A DNA stretch of 64,000 bases from Plutella xylostella (GCF_932276165.1 NC_063993.1:7884001-7948000); one strand, 5' to 3'. Numbered from the stretch's first letter, positions 46,721 through 58,399 are shown. Notes: a model not told the origin generated them from the letters alone. A program made the numbers and translations.

Positions 46721-49534
46721 AGTCAATTAATTTCCATAGTATTATTTAGGATTTTTCTATAGGACTTATTATGTTTTCGGTGGATCAATGATCAAATTCC
46801 AGCCTGGATAAATAACTTACTGTTCTCTGAGTACACTGTGGTAAAACGATAACGGGATCCTCAAGATTATTTGCTCGAAGTGAGACGGCGGTAGGTACCT
46901 TTAGGTACATAAATTAGCTCTTAGCTTTTCCGAATCGGATTCTTTTTCCTAGAATTTCAGTAATAATGAATTATTCTTTTCTTTCCTCATCATTCGAATT
47001 TGACTTTAATTTCGCTGTTTTACGATTGTTTTTTTTCTGTTTGCAGGTAAAAGCTTTTGTCAGTATATTTGATAATGGAAAGTTGATTTTGGTCTTATTG
47101 AATTTCTGATAAGTAAGAGGAACTCATCTCAGGCTGGAATTGTTTGGAATCCAATACTTCCTTCATAATATTGTGGCTCTTTATGTAGGTACCTAATAAC
47201 AATCTTAGACGCATGTTAATTTCCCGGTATAGATAAATGAGCTACATCTCCTGTATAACTCGAAACCCTTCGTAAATACATACAAAAGTAGAACGTGACT
47301 TAAAAAAAACTCTCACGAGGCAACCTGGAAATTTTATTTCACATGATAATAATTAATGAGTAACTTATTCAGTAAGTAACTTGGACAAACTATCGTGGAA
47401 GTTGAGGGTTCTTGCTAACATTACAAAGAGCGAAGTAGGCAAGTCTTCAAAGGCCACTATTATATACACTCCTAGTGAGCCCGAGTAACTTTTTGCATGA
47501 TAAAACCAGGGAAAGACGTCGCCTTAATATGTAAGTAGTTGCGAGAATGTTAGGGTGAGCTGTCCTTAATTAAACCATATTATTTCAGATGTGATGTAAC
47601 CTCCTGAAATGAGGTCACACAGGATCAGACGCCTCCGCTTCAGATCTATGGTATTATCTAAGAAAGCCCTCACTTAATTATGTAGTGTAAGTTTCCCTGT
47701 TATTATTAATTTATAATGTATCAGGCAAAATTTATTAGAGAACCAAGCTTGACTTGGTTAAGGACAAGAGAGAATCGAGTGTACACGCGAAAGTTGGTAC
47801 GGATGATTTTACTTTTCTGCGTAAAAACTATTCAACGGATTTGAATTAAGTTAAAAAAATAGTTTATATGAAAAGTGACATGAAGATAATCGGTTATCGG
47901 GTAGACATTGTAACATAACACAATAAACATAAAAAGTAGCACTCAATGGTATTTGTGTCCGGTTCAAAATTCAAGAATACCTACACGTGTTGGGTTTTCA
48001 TAAAGCAAGATGATACAAGGAAAATCCTGACAAGACTTGACAAGGGAGCGACCCGATCTTTGACATTGAAGGGTATTATTAATAAGTTTAGTGATATTTT
48101 AGGTTATACCTGTATTAACAATAGCGGCTTCGGATGCTAAAAGTTTCTATGCTAGATGTTTCTAGAATGGACAGCGGAATAATGAAAAATTTTACTTATA
48201 ATACGTAAAAGCTTACATTTCCGAAAGTCTGGCTATTGTACTTAATTGTTACGATTCAGATATCTGATGGAGAAATGATACAAATGTGACTTTTAATTAT
48301 AAACGTCCAGTTTCAGGCTTTAATTCCTTTTTTAACTTGAGCTTACAGTAACTATGGAAACAAACATAATAAGGAAAATGTACTAGCGTAAGAAAAACAT
48401 CAGTGTATTATTTAATTTAATGGACGGCGCAAAGCGAGGAAATTCTAAACCAAGTAAACACCCATAAAAGGTTTGCGAGAGTGACAGAAGAGGGCAGCAC
48501 TCGAGTAAGACGTTGAAACAAAACTCAGCAACCCCCTTACCATGTTATTTTCGTCCTTATTAGTACGTTCAAACGGCTCCTTTTCGCTTTAGTGCTTTTA
48601 GCCCTTAGCCATACACGTCACAGGAATAAAGTGCGTTTTCGTCATGATAATGATATGAGAAGGATTTCGTGCTAAGCACTTTCTGTTTCGTCTTACTTAA
48701 GTAATATGAACAGGAAAATAAATTATTTATTTGAACACGTTGCTTGTGAATGCGACATAAGGTACAGTTATTAAAATTATTGCATATTTGTGTAAGAACG
48801 CCTTTCAACGAAGAGCCTTTTAGGTTCTTACGACTAATAAGTGATATGCAACAAGTACATACTATGATACTGTACTGTTTCAATATTGAAGAATTTCTAT
48901 AACAGTGATTTATTGCTATAGTTAGCTGTAATGTATACCTAATATATTTACAGTAATGTAATTTAAAGTATTATTTTTTTCCTTAAAGAAGTAATTACTA
49001 ATTAGGTGCCATGTCACTGGAACTTTTACATACATTGCTCGCGAGTTTATATCCTGTACACCTGCCTACCCCACAAGTGTGTTTATGTTTATGTTATGTT
49101 TTGTATTTACAGCAAATGTATAAAAAATATCATGATCATATTTTGAAATACAGATAGGTACCAGTCGCCCGGCCATTAAGTGATTCATAGATAAAATTTG
49201 CGACAAGAATATTCCATTACAATTTCAGCACGACATTTGATTACACTGAAATTCAAATAATTGGACGTAATATTAAAATACATTTTCACAAAGTAATTAT
49301 ATGGCATTTGTTTAATAATTATACGTTTCGTTGAGTAATAACTTACATAGCACTGTATTATGACTTTCAAAGTCTAAAGTTATGTTTTTTTAAAATTACC
49401 CACAATAAACTTACCAAAGTCATTGCAGTTTTAAGAAATTCTTAGGTATAGATACGAGCTTTCTATAACCAACCGATTTTTATGAGACATGGCTTGGCAT
49501 AACAAATCCGCGTTCAATCCCATTTAAAAATAAA
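46721..49534. other. No gene recognised
   Basis: Anonymous, apart from a MITE end scrap at 49009-49046. Confidence 0.55.
49009..49046. mobile_element. MITE short-form right-end fragment
   Basis: CACTGGAACTTTTACATACA and TTGCTCGCGAG match the right end of the short MITE form at 58321; the left half is missing. Confidence 0.5.
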
Positions 49535-49539
49535 TCTCC

Positions 49540-49718
49540 TGTTGTAAATATAAATTGATCAGAAGGTTGAGGATTGAAAAGATCTTTAAGGATTTATTAA
49601 CAAAAATATATTCGCAGAGTATATTTCAAAAGGTGCACATGACAGATAAGGCAATTCGTATATCGAATATTATAGTTATTAGACTATGGTACTTGTGTCC
49701 TGAGAATAATGTTCAACA
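49540..49718 (-). repeat. 3' LTR of copia element
   Basis: 179-bp LTR downstream of gag-pol on the minus strand, identical by eye to the 5' LTR. The gag-pol frame runs about 40 nt into it before its TAA stop. Flanked outside by TCTCC. Confidence 0.95.
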
Positions 49719-52700
49719 TCCTCCCCTGGACGCAATCCCATAGCTGCTATACATGCTTGATGCTTCGGACGTGGTAAGGCCTTCGTCAACACATCAGCCA
49801 CCATGTGTTCTGTGCTCATGTACCTCACGTCGATTTGATTGGCAGCGACTTTTTCCCTCACAAAATGGTAGCGGATGTCTATGTGCTTACTTCGAGGGTT
49901 GTAGCCATTGGAACCTGAAAGACTAATTGCACTTTTATTATCGCAGTTTCTTCTCTGTTTTAGCCATATAGCTTCTTGTGTAGCTGTTGACAATGACATA
50001 TATTCAGCTTCAGTGGTTGATAAGGCTATAGTCTGTTGTTTTTTAGAGTTCCAGCTGATTGCGGCGCCCTGAAAAAGAAAGGTATAGCCTGTGCATGATC
50101 TTCGATCTTCTGAATCATTTGCCCAGTCTGCGTCACAATATCCAATAATGTTTTCATCATCTGATTTAAAATTCAACTTCATATTCATTGTACCCTTTAG
50201 GTATCTAAATATCCTCTTCACTGTAGCCCAGTGTGACGCTGTAGGCTTGTTATTGTATCTGCTAACTGAGCTTACTGCATAGGCAATATCAGGACGTGTA
50301 TTCTGTGCTAAGTACAGCAGGCACCCGACAGCTGCCTGATATGGAACGTCTTTCAGGACTTCAGTGTCATCCTTTGCCTTGACGAGTTTCGTTCCTGCCT
50401 CGATTGGAGTTGAAACTGGATTGCAATCGTGCATTTGAAAACGGTGCAGTATTTTTTTAATATAGTGTGACTGGTCCATAGTTATTACACCCTGTTCTTC
50501 TGATTGACTGATATTCATTCCAATGTAACAGTTAACATTACCCATGTCCTTCATTTTAAATTTATTACTCAGGTTTTGTTTCACATCCAACGCTGTTTGT
50601 TCATTATTAAAATATATGCTGATATCATCCACGTACACAGCCAGAAATAAGATATCATTTTCATTTTCTATCCTGTAATACACGCAGGGATCTATTTTTG
50701 ATTTCTTCATACCGATTTCCAGTATCGCCATATCAAGCTTTTTGTTCCACTGTCGACTTGCTTGTTTTAACCCATATAAGGGTTTGTTTAACCGGCACGC
50801 CTTTTTATCTTTTTCATAACATGGCGGTGGTGACATATATATTTCTTCATCTAGATCACCCTGAAGGAACGCTGTAGTTACGTCCATTTGGTGTATTTTT
50901 AGTTTATGTTTCACAGACAGTCCTGTCAGGTACTTAATTGATGTACTGCGAACAACTGGAGCATAAACTTCATTGTAGTCAACACCTTTTGTCTGTTTAA
51001 AGCCTTTAATGACAAGTCTCGCTTTGTATCTAGTAACATCACCAGCTTGGTTTCGTTTGGTTTTAAATACCCATCGACATGGTATAGCCTTCCTCCCTTT
51101 CGGTATGTCCGCAATAGACCATGTCTCATTTTCTAGCAGTGACTGATACTCCTCGTCCATCGCTTTAATCCAATTATGAGCCATGTCACTATTCAGAGCT
51201 TCAATATGATCTTGTGGATCATTATCCAGAAAACTCATAGTTGATTCAGCACTCATGCACATAAATGAGTTAAATTCAGGCGTAATATTACGGCGTCGTT
51301 GTGGTCGACGTTCATATTCATTTTCAGATGAACTTCCAGATACTTCCTCTTCAGGTACGTATGTTTCATCATTTATATCTTCATAATTACTATACTCACT
51401 ATCATTTACATCTTCTGATGTTTCAGATAATGGCGGCTCATGTTCACCAGCTTCAGCAAGTGGCAAGTGTACATTTTCTTTCAGTTTCGTGTTATTCTTT
51501 GGATCTTTTATATCGGTTGGTTCTTCTTTCTTTGAGTCTTTAACATTATTTATGTTCTTACTCACTTTATTTGGTTTGACAGTTGCTTCCAAGAATTCTA
51601 CATCTCGGCTCATTATAATTTCCTTGCTGTTAGGGTCTACAAACCTGTATCCCTTGGTACAGTCACTATATCCAACGAATATGAGCTCACGTGACTTGGG
51701 ATCAAACTTTCTTCGTTTCTCTTTAGGTATAAGCACCATAGCTTTGCAGCCGAATACTCGCATGTTACTTAAATTTGGCTTTTGTCCTGTCCATACCTCT
51801 TCTGGTGTTATGTTGCCAATGGAGCGTGTTGGGGATCGATTGATTATGTAGGCCGCAGTTGCTACAGCCTCCGCCCAGTATGTCTTCAATAAATTAGCAT
51901 TGAACAACATGCATTTAGCTCGCTCGACAAGTGTACGGTTCATACGCTCACTTAAACCATTCTGTTGAGGGGTGTATGGATTACTAGTTTGATGTTTAAT
52001 GCCAAAACTCTTCAAGCATTTGTCAAAGTTTGTATTTATGTACTCTTTTCCATTGTCACTTCTGATAGTTTTTATCTTCTTGCTTAACTCATTTTCTGAT
52101 CTATTTTTAAACTCCAAAAACTTTTGTAGTGCTTCAGACTTATGTTTCAGAAAATAGACAGAAACTTTTCGTGAGTAATCATCTATAAATGTTATAAAAT
52201 ACTTGGCACCACCTAGTGATTGGTTCTCAATCGGTCCACATAAATCGGTGTGGATGAGCTCTAGCAATTCTTTTGCCCGGGAGCCTTCATTTTGAAATGG
52301 ATGCCGTGTTTGTTTACCTTCCAGACAGGTTTTACATATAACATCTTCTTCCTGTGAAGTCAGCTTAACACCAATTGTGCATTTCTCCATTTTATTAATG
52401 TCATTAAAATTCAGATGACCCATTCGTTGGTGCCAGAGATATCTGTCTTCTTCTTTTATAGATATCATTGCTCTTTCTTCACTCCGGTAAGTATTCAACT
52501 TATAAGTGTCATTAACTATTGTAGCAGTGGCTACCCTTTGGCCATTTTTATATAACTCACATCCCTTACCGTTAAATTCAATTTTCATGCCACTGTTTAC
52601 TATTTTGCTGACTGACAAAAGGTTTGTTGATAGTTCAGGAACATACAGAACATTTTTAATCAGAATCTTCTCAACATTTCCAGTTTTATGATTAATGACT

Positions 52701-53587
52701 TTAATAGGAACATTACCGGAACTTTCCACTTGAAGAGTCTTGCCATTGGCTACTCGGATGCTCTTGATGGTCGGTGTTGCTTCGTCCTGCAGCCAACTGC
52801 GGCACATGGTCATGTGCGATGAGGCACCGGAGTCCACATACCAGCTGTCAGCCTCATTCACCATGCTCGCTGAAAATGCAGCAACAAATCCTTTTTTATC
52901 GTCATCAGTCTTTTTATTTTTAAACCAGCACTTACTACTTATGTGGCCATATTTGTTACAGTTGAAACAACGGGGTCCTTTGGGTTTACTCTGTTGGCTA
53001 TTTTTATTCCCGTGATGTTGTGGTTTTCCAGAGTTTGTATAAAATACAGTAGTGCCCTCAGACTTTATTTCTTGCAACAATTTGTTCTTGATCAAGTCTG
53101 CACTAATTTTTATACCAGAACTTTCAATACCCATTATCATAGGCCTATATTCATCAGGCAACCCGGCTAACATCAATGTCCCAAGCCATTCATCATCAAC
53201 AGAAAACCCAATTTCACGTAACTTGTGTGCTGAAGACATTATTTTACTTATGTAGTCTTCTACGTTTGTACTCGAATTCAAATTAGTGTTAATCAGATCC
53301 TTAAGCAAACCCACTTTACGGAGCAGGCCGGAATCCTCGAAAGCCTTTTTCAAATTGTCCCATACCTCTTTGCATGTTTTTGCAGCTTGAACATGGACAT
53401 ATAGCTGGGGATCGATTAGTAAGATAAGTTTTGACTTAGCTTTTATATCTTTCTTCGTATCTGCTCCTTCCCCGGTCACACAGTCCCAGAGTTCTTCGTG
53501 CTGTAAATAGGCTTCCACAGCAAACTTCCAGCTTGCAAAATTGTCCCGTCCGGTAAGCTTCGGTATGGAGAACATATTGGATCCCAT
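49679..53587 (-). CDS. gag-pol: Copia Gag-Pol polyprotein (1,302 aa)
   Basis: One frame encodes the whole polyprotein of a Ty1/copia retrotransposon; the products package the RNA, copy it to DNA and integrate it. Visible domains: Gag with a CCHC knuckle (C207, C210, H215, C220); aspartic protease with DSG at 252-254; the GAG-pre-integrase segment around 383-425 (WHQRMGHL); integrase with D448, D511 and E547, giving DD35E spacing; reverse transcriptase about 815-1060 with YVDD at 985-988; RNase H about 1148-1245 with D1152, E1193 and D1216. Between IWLK (1207-1210) and CDNKSA (1215-1220) only four residues remain where copia proteins usually have about 20, so an in-frame deletion is likely. 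The last 13 or so codons lie in the 3' LTR. The start at 53587 is the first ATG after the leader and gives the usual MFSIPKLTGRDNF-type Gag start. Length is normal for the family. Confidence 0.96.
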   Translation of the reverse strand: MGSNMFSIPKLTGRDNFASWKFAVEAYLQHEELWDCVTGEGADTKKDIKAKSKLILLIDPQLYVHVQAAKTCKEVWDNLKKAFEDSGLLRKVGLLKDLINTNLNSSTNVEDYISKIMSSAHKLREIGFSVDDEWLGTLMLAGLPDEYRPMIMGIESSGIKISADLIKNKLLQEIKSEGTTVFYTNSGKPQHHGNKNSQQSKPKGPRCFNCNKYGHISSKCWFKNKKTDDDKKGFVAAFSASMVNEADSWYVDSGASSHMTMCRSWLQDEATPTIKSIRVANGKTLQVESSGNVPIKVINHKTGNVEKILIKNVLYVPELSTNLLSVSKIVNSGMKIEFNGKGCELYKNGQRVATATIVNDTYKLNTYRSEERAMISIKEEDRYLWHQRMGHLNFNDINKMEKCTIGVKLTSQEEDVICKTCLEGKQTRHPFQNEGSRAKELLELIHTDLCGPIENQSLGGAKYFITFIDDYSRKVSVYFLKHKSEALQKFLEFKNRSENELSKKIKTIRSDNGKEYINTNFDKCLKSFGIKHQTSNPYTPQQNGLSERMNRTLVERAKCMLFNANLLKTYWAEAVATAAYIINRSPTRSIGNITPEEVWTGQKPNLSNMRVFGCKAMVLIPKEKRRKFDPKSRELIFVGYSDCTKGYRFVDPNSKEIIMSRDVEFLEATVKPNKVSKNINNVKDSKKEEPTDIKDPKNNTKLKENVHLPLAEAGEHEPPLSETSEDVNDSEYSNYEDINDETYVPEEEVSGSSSENEYERRPQRRRNITPEFNSFMCMSAESTMSFLDNDPQDHIEALNSDMAHNWIKAMDEEYQSLLENETWSIADIPKGRKAIPCRWVFKTKRNQAGDVTRYKARLVIKGFKQTKGVDYNEVYAPVVRSTSIKYLTGLSVKHKLKIHQMDVTTAFLQGDLDEEIYMSPPPCYEKDKKACRLNKPLYGLKQASRQWNKKLDMAILEIGMKKSKIDPCVYYRIENENDILFLAVYVDDISIYFNNEQTALDVKQNLSNKFKMKDMGNVNCYIGMNISQSEEQGVITMDQSHYIKKILHRFQMHDCNPVSTPIEAGTKLVKAKDDTEVLKDVPYQAAVGCLLYLAQNTRPDIAYAVSSVSRYNNKPTASHWATVKRIFRYLKGTMNMKLNFKSDDENIIGYCDADWANDSEDRRSCTGYTFLFQGAAISWNSKKQQTIALSTTEAEYMSLSTATQEAIWLKQRRNCDNKSAISLSGSNGYNPRSKHIDIRYHFVREKVAANQIDVRYMSTEHMVADVLTKALPRPKHQACIAAMGLRPGEDVEHYSQDTSTIV
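49719..49729 (-). other. Polypurine tract of copia element
   Basis: On the minus strand the 11 bases before the 3' LTR read CCAGGGGAGGA, purine-rich and touching the LTR. This is the expected primer for plus-strand DNA synthesis. Confidence 0.75.
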
Positions 53588-53700
53588 TATTATGCTTTAC
53601 CGGTATGACAGCGGCTTTTGAGGTTGTGAAAATTTGGGATTTTGTTATTATGTTATTTTTTATTCTTTTTACTACAAACTTTCACCAAATGCAAGTAGGA

Positions 53701-53714
53701 CTGGGCCCATAACC
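53701..53714 (-). other. Primer-binding site (initiator tRNA-Met half)
   Basis: The plus strand reads CTGGGCCCATAACC and abuts the 5' LTR directly. This equals the anticodon stem-loop segment of eukaryotic initiator tRNA-Met, about nucleotides 26-39, so the minus-strand RNA can pair with it. Drosophila copia is known to prime from a cleaved 5' half of this tRNA; the position here implies the same mechanism. Confidence 0.88.
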
Positions 53715-53893
53715 TGTTGTAAATATAAATTGATCAGAAGGTTGAGGATTGAAAAGATCTTTAAGGATTTATTAACAAAAATATATTCGCAGAGTATATT
53801 TCAAAAGGTGCACATGACAGATAAGGCAATTCGTATATCGAATATTATAGTTATTAGACTATGGTACTTGTGTCCTGAGAATAATGTTCAACA
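53715..53893 (-). repeat. 5' LTR of copia element
   Basis: 179-bp LTR upstream of gag-pol on the minus strand, with inverted ends TGTTG and CAACA. On the minus strand it contains AATAAA within GTTAATAAATCC, a possible polyadenylation signal. It matches the other LTR throughout by eye. The Pol II promoter is presumed to lie here, but I see no clear TATA box that I would defend. Confidence 0.95.
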
Positions 53894-53898
53894 TCTCC

Positions 53899-55759
53899 GT
53901 ACTCTAAATTCAAAATTCAAAAACCCCAATCGCCACTCCAGCCGCTCGCGTAAACGACTCCATATTCTGAGGAACGACTCAATACGTGCGTGTGACATCT
54001 AGTAATGATGTTCGGCCACCTGACTCTTGACTCCAGGATCTTCAAACCCTCCAGTTTACACGTCGTTTTGACTTCCACCCTTACGGAGAACACCACTTCA
54101 ATAAGAAATTTAATCTGGGACGGGACAAGTGTTATCCGATCATGTTTTTGCCGGGTCCCCACAGTGCTTAGTTGAAGAGATAGTTTTTGCTGAAGTTCAC
54201 TCAGTGTTCCTTTGTTATGTGTTAGCCTGGTCGCACAATTTATTTTTTTAAGTTTCGAGTACGTATATCGATATCGTTTATCGAAACAAACAGGAAATAT
54301 ACCGTCGGTCTTGATGAGGGTACATAATTTATTACTTAAAATAATTATTACTATTTGAACTATTATATGAATTAGTTATTTCAATCCGTACAGGTTCAGC
54401 GCATAAATGGTTGAAATTTGTTTATAAAAATACTTTTGATCTTAGATGTTGGATGTATGTAACCGAAGTATAGCAATATGCTTCCCCCGTCTTACATTTC
54501 GGCTAATATTACAGTCGGATGTAGTATTTCAATCTACCTTTGCCTACCCCAGAATGGGGTGTTTATGATATTAATCCTCCCCATTTTTTATACAGAATGT
54601 TTCTAAAGCGGCATAGTAATCCAAAAGGGGGTGACTCATAGGAAGATTTGGTTCTACAATGCATATTTTTTTAAATGACGCGGTATTTTTTTTTACAGAA
54701 CTACCCCCTGAGCCCTGAGGTACCCCTTTTGGGTTTAGCTTTTTTATCACCCTATAGATACATATTTAACATATTTACCGTACTTACCTATATTATTTAT
54801 TACACCAATATGTACGTTAATCCACCGACTTTTATTTTTAGTCTGTACTCATGAACTTATTACAAAACCGGGACGGCGATAATCTTTCCGTTTGTAAACT
54901 GAGCGCCTGATATTAAAAACTGAGCTTTAACTCTATGGGGTGGCAGCGCCACGTTCATCTCATCAATTTCCCTTACTTCTTTATTATACCCTGGTCGGGG
55001 AATGGCGGCCGGAACATTACTGTGGCTCAGGTTACTTATTTTCTCAAACTTACTTAAGTATTAGGAAGTTATATATTCTGTCTATGTCTTTGTAGCCCGG
55101 GTTATATTATAATCCCGCTGAAATGGAAAACCATATAGTGAATCGCGATCGCGTTTAACTATCTTAGTCGATAACGGACCTGTGCAGCGGAGACAGAGCG
55201 TATTCCATATTATAATATTATGGTCGCTATAAAATTGGATTAAAACAAAAAATATGCAGCTATGTGTAAGAGTTACTAAAAAAAAGTTACTAAAACGCAT
55301 TCTCAGTCAAAAAATCAAAATCGTTAGAAAAGTCGAAGGTACAAGAAAAACTTCATTAAAACCGGCACAAAAAAAACTTGGCGAGGGGGGAATAAACCGG
55401 GCCTCCATTGCGAGCATTATTTTTATTATGTCTGCTTCCTCTGTACGCTAATAAACAATTTTTGCAAGTTCTGCTGCCTGCAATATGAGATTTTATAGAG
55501 CTACATTTTGTGTGACGGAAATTTTACTTATTGCTTTAAATTTGAATACAGTACGTCATCACGGTTTAGGTTTTATTTTACGCGGTGGAAAAGATGTTGT
55601 CTTTTTTCAAGCAATAACAAAGTACTTCCTTATAGGTACTTGGTGCTTTATTTACTGTTATACCAAGTGACAAACTTTTGTATCAAATATACATACATTC
55701 TATACCTACCTATATTTAAACTAATTATATAAATAAGATACATTTGATTATAAACAATA
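53899..55759. other. Mostly anonymous
   Basis: Contains the decayed fold-back MITE at 54592-54765. The minus frame 53917-54162 is unrecognised. Confidence 0.5.
54592..54765. mobile_element. Fold-back MITE, decayed
   Basis: Left terminus ACAGAATGTTTCTAAAGCGG with AAAAGGGGGTGACTCA; right arm CTACCCCCTGAGCCCTGAG. The centre is AT-rich and diverged. Confidence 0.6.
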
Positions 55760-55955
55760 CTAGCTGTTCCCCCGCGCTTCGCTTCGCCTTAAAAAAATTT
55801 CCCGTGGGAATTCCGGGATAAAAAGTAGCCTATGTTCTTTCCCAGGGTCTAGACCATATGTATACCAAATTTCATTCAAATCCGTTCAGTAGTTTTGGCG
55901 TGAAAGAGTAACAGACACTCAGACACAGTTACTTTCACATTTATAAAATAATAAG
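55760..55955 (-). mobile_element. Short Helitron copy, decayed 5' end
   Basis: Reverse-orientation copy of the same Helitron family; the CTAG end is at 55760-55763. The microsatellite part is reduced and the TC end is eroded, so the right boundary is approximate. Confidence 0.75.
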
Positions 55956-56415
55956 TAGTACCATAAACATGCACCAGTCAAAATCAACTAAAAAAAATGC
56001 CAGGTTTGTTAAACAAAATTCCCGAACTGACCAGTAGGAGTCACCGGCCCACATATATTACAGCTACTCCGGTGCAGCGCACCTTTAGCTTCTAACACAA
56101 TAGGTCCACTTTTCTCTTTTCCCTCGAGTTCTTTTATCATTTGATTTATTACCGAAACAGCCCCCCGACGTCATCAATTTCACTTCTTTGTTACTAACGG
56201 CCAAGAATCGAAAATAAGGACACATTTACTGTTTAACTAAATGAAATGGGACTGTACTTTTGGCCTTTCGATTTTCATCGCGCATTTTCCCTTTGAAGAA
56301 ACAAGCTCACAAAGAAAATGTTTCTAATGATGAGTGCAAACAGGGATTTTTTTCTCGTATGACATTCTTTTAAAATTCAAATGATTTCGATACTGTATTA
56401 TGAAGTAAAAAACTA
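55956..56415. other. No gene recognised
   Basis: Nothing recognised. Confidence 0.5.
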
Positions 56416-56632
56416 CACTCACGAGCAAAGAAACAGTTCCATTTACAAAACGCCGACACCAAAATGGCCTAATTTTTTTTAAACATTTAATAGGAAATTT
56501 CCCCAAACATTTACCTATTTTTTTTGTAATATTTTGATGCGCCGTTAAATGTAAAAATATCGCAGATGTTATCATTAACTTAGTAATTTGATGATTTTCT
56601 CTATGAAACATTTTCATTGATATAACGTCTAA
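56416..56632. mobile_element. TA-flanked MITE, long form, decayed right end
   Basis: Left end CACTCACGAGCAAAGAAAC after TA; interior ACGCCGACACCAAAATGGCC fits the family. The right end is only partly recognisable (CATTTTCATTGA). Confidence 0.7.
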
Positions 56633-58320
56633 TGCTAAACGAGTTAAATGAAAATAATCACAGCACATCGTCTTCACTTTTTCAGTAGTATCTCTTAAGT
56701 AGTGCTATAAAACCCTCATATATTTAACTGGGCATACCATAAAGATACCATAAAACCAGGCTAAAGAAAATAATACTTAAAGCAACCCTCTATAACATTT
56801 AAATACTGAGCGGAGCTCAGAAACCGCGCCATTCTTTCGCAAGGAACGCTTTGCTAAGCGCCGGCCAATTCGGTATTCAATTTGGTCGATAGCCGTTAAC
56901 TTTTACGATATTATCGGTAGCCGAACGGCGTGTTGTGTTTATATAATTTTAGATTGCGGCTAAAATCTAGAGTGCCGTTAAGAAAATAGCCTGAATATTC
57001 AGGAGCTAAGCACAGGGCCGGATCGCATGGCTTGTTTTCATTAGCATGATTGGACTGACCCGGTTAAAATCCCGCCCGAATACCGGTTCGTGTACATTAG
57101 TAGCTCTAAATGAACGCAAGCGGCTAAACCGCGTTGTTATATCGTACCGCTCAATGTCTGTGCCGGCCTTTGTGTGCCAGCGAATTAGATGGACATTAAT
57201 AAAACCTTTACGTTCGTATGAATCGATTGTCCGGCAAATTCTACAGTGAGAAGTAGGTACCGGCAGCTGATAACATTTTGTACAGAATTGGTTCCTTTTG
57301 TTCGCTTTAAATTTGTGGCACGGAAGAAGATATTCTCGGTATGCATTTTTCGCGACAGCGAAAATGGTCTGTTGCGACAGCTGTCTCAAATCCTCCTTCC
57401 TGAGACTCAGAGTAACTCGTGATGTTGAGCTATTGTTTAAATTCGTTTACATATTGTAGCAACTGTATACTAATCTCTGGATGATTGTTCTATTTGTTCA
57501 ATTTTGTACTTATGTTTGAAAATATTTATCTTGTACAACAGAACAAACGCAAACATTGCACCTTAAATCAATGTTAGTTAATTCCATCAGCTTCACTCAA
57601 ATATTTATAGCGTCCGCGTTTCATTTCGGGTCCGCTTTAATTCTGTGTCGACACAAACCGACTACCTACAGATATTTGCATAAACCTGAATCCGTCTGTT
57701 CGACTCTGAAAGGCGATTTTGTACTCTGTAATCGTACTAATTGTTCCGTGCATGCAGTGAATAGCAGTATGAGATTCTGAAATGAAATAAAACCAACATT
57801 TTAACAAAACACTAATATAATAGATATCCATTAATATCAAAATATTAAAGTACCTAAGTAGGTAAGTTTTAGTAAGTAAGTAAGTATTATATAAATATCT
57901 AAAACAGGTCGAAAAATTGCACAACAGAAGTAATTAAGTAAATAATAATATTATTATTTATTTTTGTGTCAAGCGGCCTCTTGGCGAGTTTTTGTTTTCT
58001 TAAAAATACATAAAATAAATGCCATTTTCCCAACAAGTCGGTTATTGCAGCAAATAATCAAGATTTAGGTTGCTATCTAACTTTAATATACAATAAAGGT
58101 ATGTCTGCTACTTAACCTTGCATGTCAACGACACATTATTTCGAGCACATGATGGCAATATTCTAGTCATACCAATTCGAGTAAAATACCTTCTTTGAAG
58201 TTGTTGGCCGTCGCGTGAATATCGTAACAAAAAAGCAATTCAGAGCCATATCGATGTCATACGTCTTTGTTGGCACCTCGCGTGTTATAAGTATGTCGAC
58301 ATTCTTATTTTTGCATAATA
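56633..58320. other. Anonymous; CpG-bearing block at 56810-57420
   Basis: The block has a 127-residue minus frame (57006-57389) with several Cys and His but no family signature. It may be non-repetitive regulatory DNA. Nothing else seen. Confidence 0.45.
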
Positions 58321-58399
58321 CACTCACGAGCAATGAAAAAGTTCCACCTGCCATTGTCGTTCCATATGTCACTGGAACTTTTTAATTACTTGCGAGTTA
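58321..58399. mobile_element. TA-flanked MITE, short form
   Basis: Ends CACTCACGAGCAATGAAAAA and AACTTTTTAATTACTTGCGA; core CACCTGCCATTGTCGTTCCA. Its right edge touches the left arm of the 77-bp inverted repeat. Confidence 0.78.

Larger units (their letters stand above)
49540..53893 (-). mobile_element. Complete Ty1/copia LTR retrotransposon
   Basis: A full-length copia-type element read on the minus strand. Two 179-bp LTRs (49540-49718 and 53715-53893) show no difference that I can find. Each begins TGTTG and ends CAACA. The 5 bases outside both ends are TCTCC (49535-49539 and 53894-53898), a target-site duplication of the usual length for integrase-mediated insertion. Internal order on the minus strand is LTR, primer-binding site, a 127-nt leader, one gag-pol frame, polypurine tract, LTR. 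Identical LTRs and a clean duplication indicate a very recent insertion. The only defect I see is a probable small in-frame deletion in RNase H. Confidence 0.97.

Noticed and set aside
53634..54002. 122-residue plus frame
   Set aside because: Runs through the copia LTR; the same peptide appears over the other LTR, so it is a shadow of the repeat.
57006..57389. 127-residue minus-strand frame with several Cys/His
   Set aside because: Cys and His spacing fits no zinc-finger pattern that I know, and there are no splice or start signals. Kept only as a weak finding.
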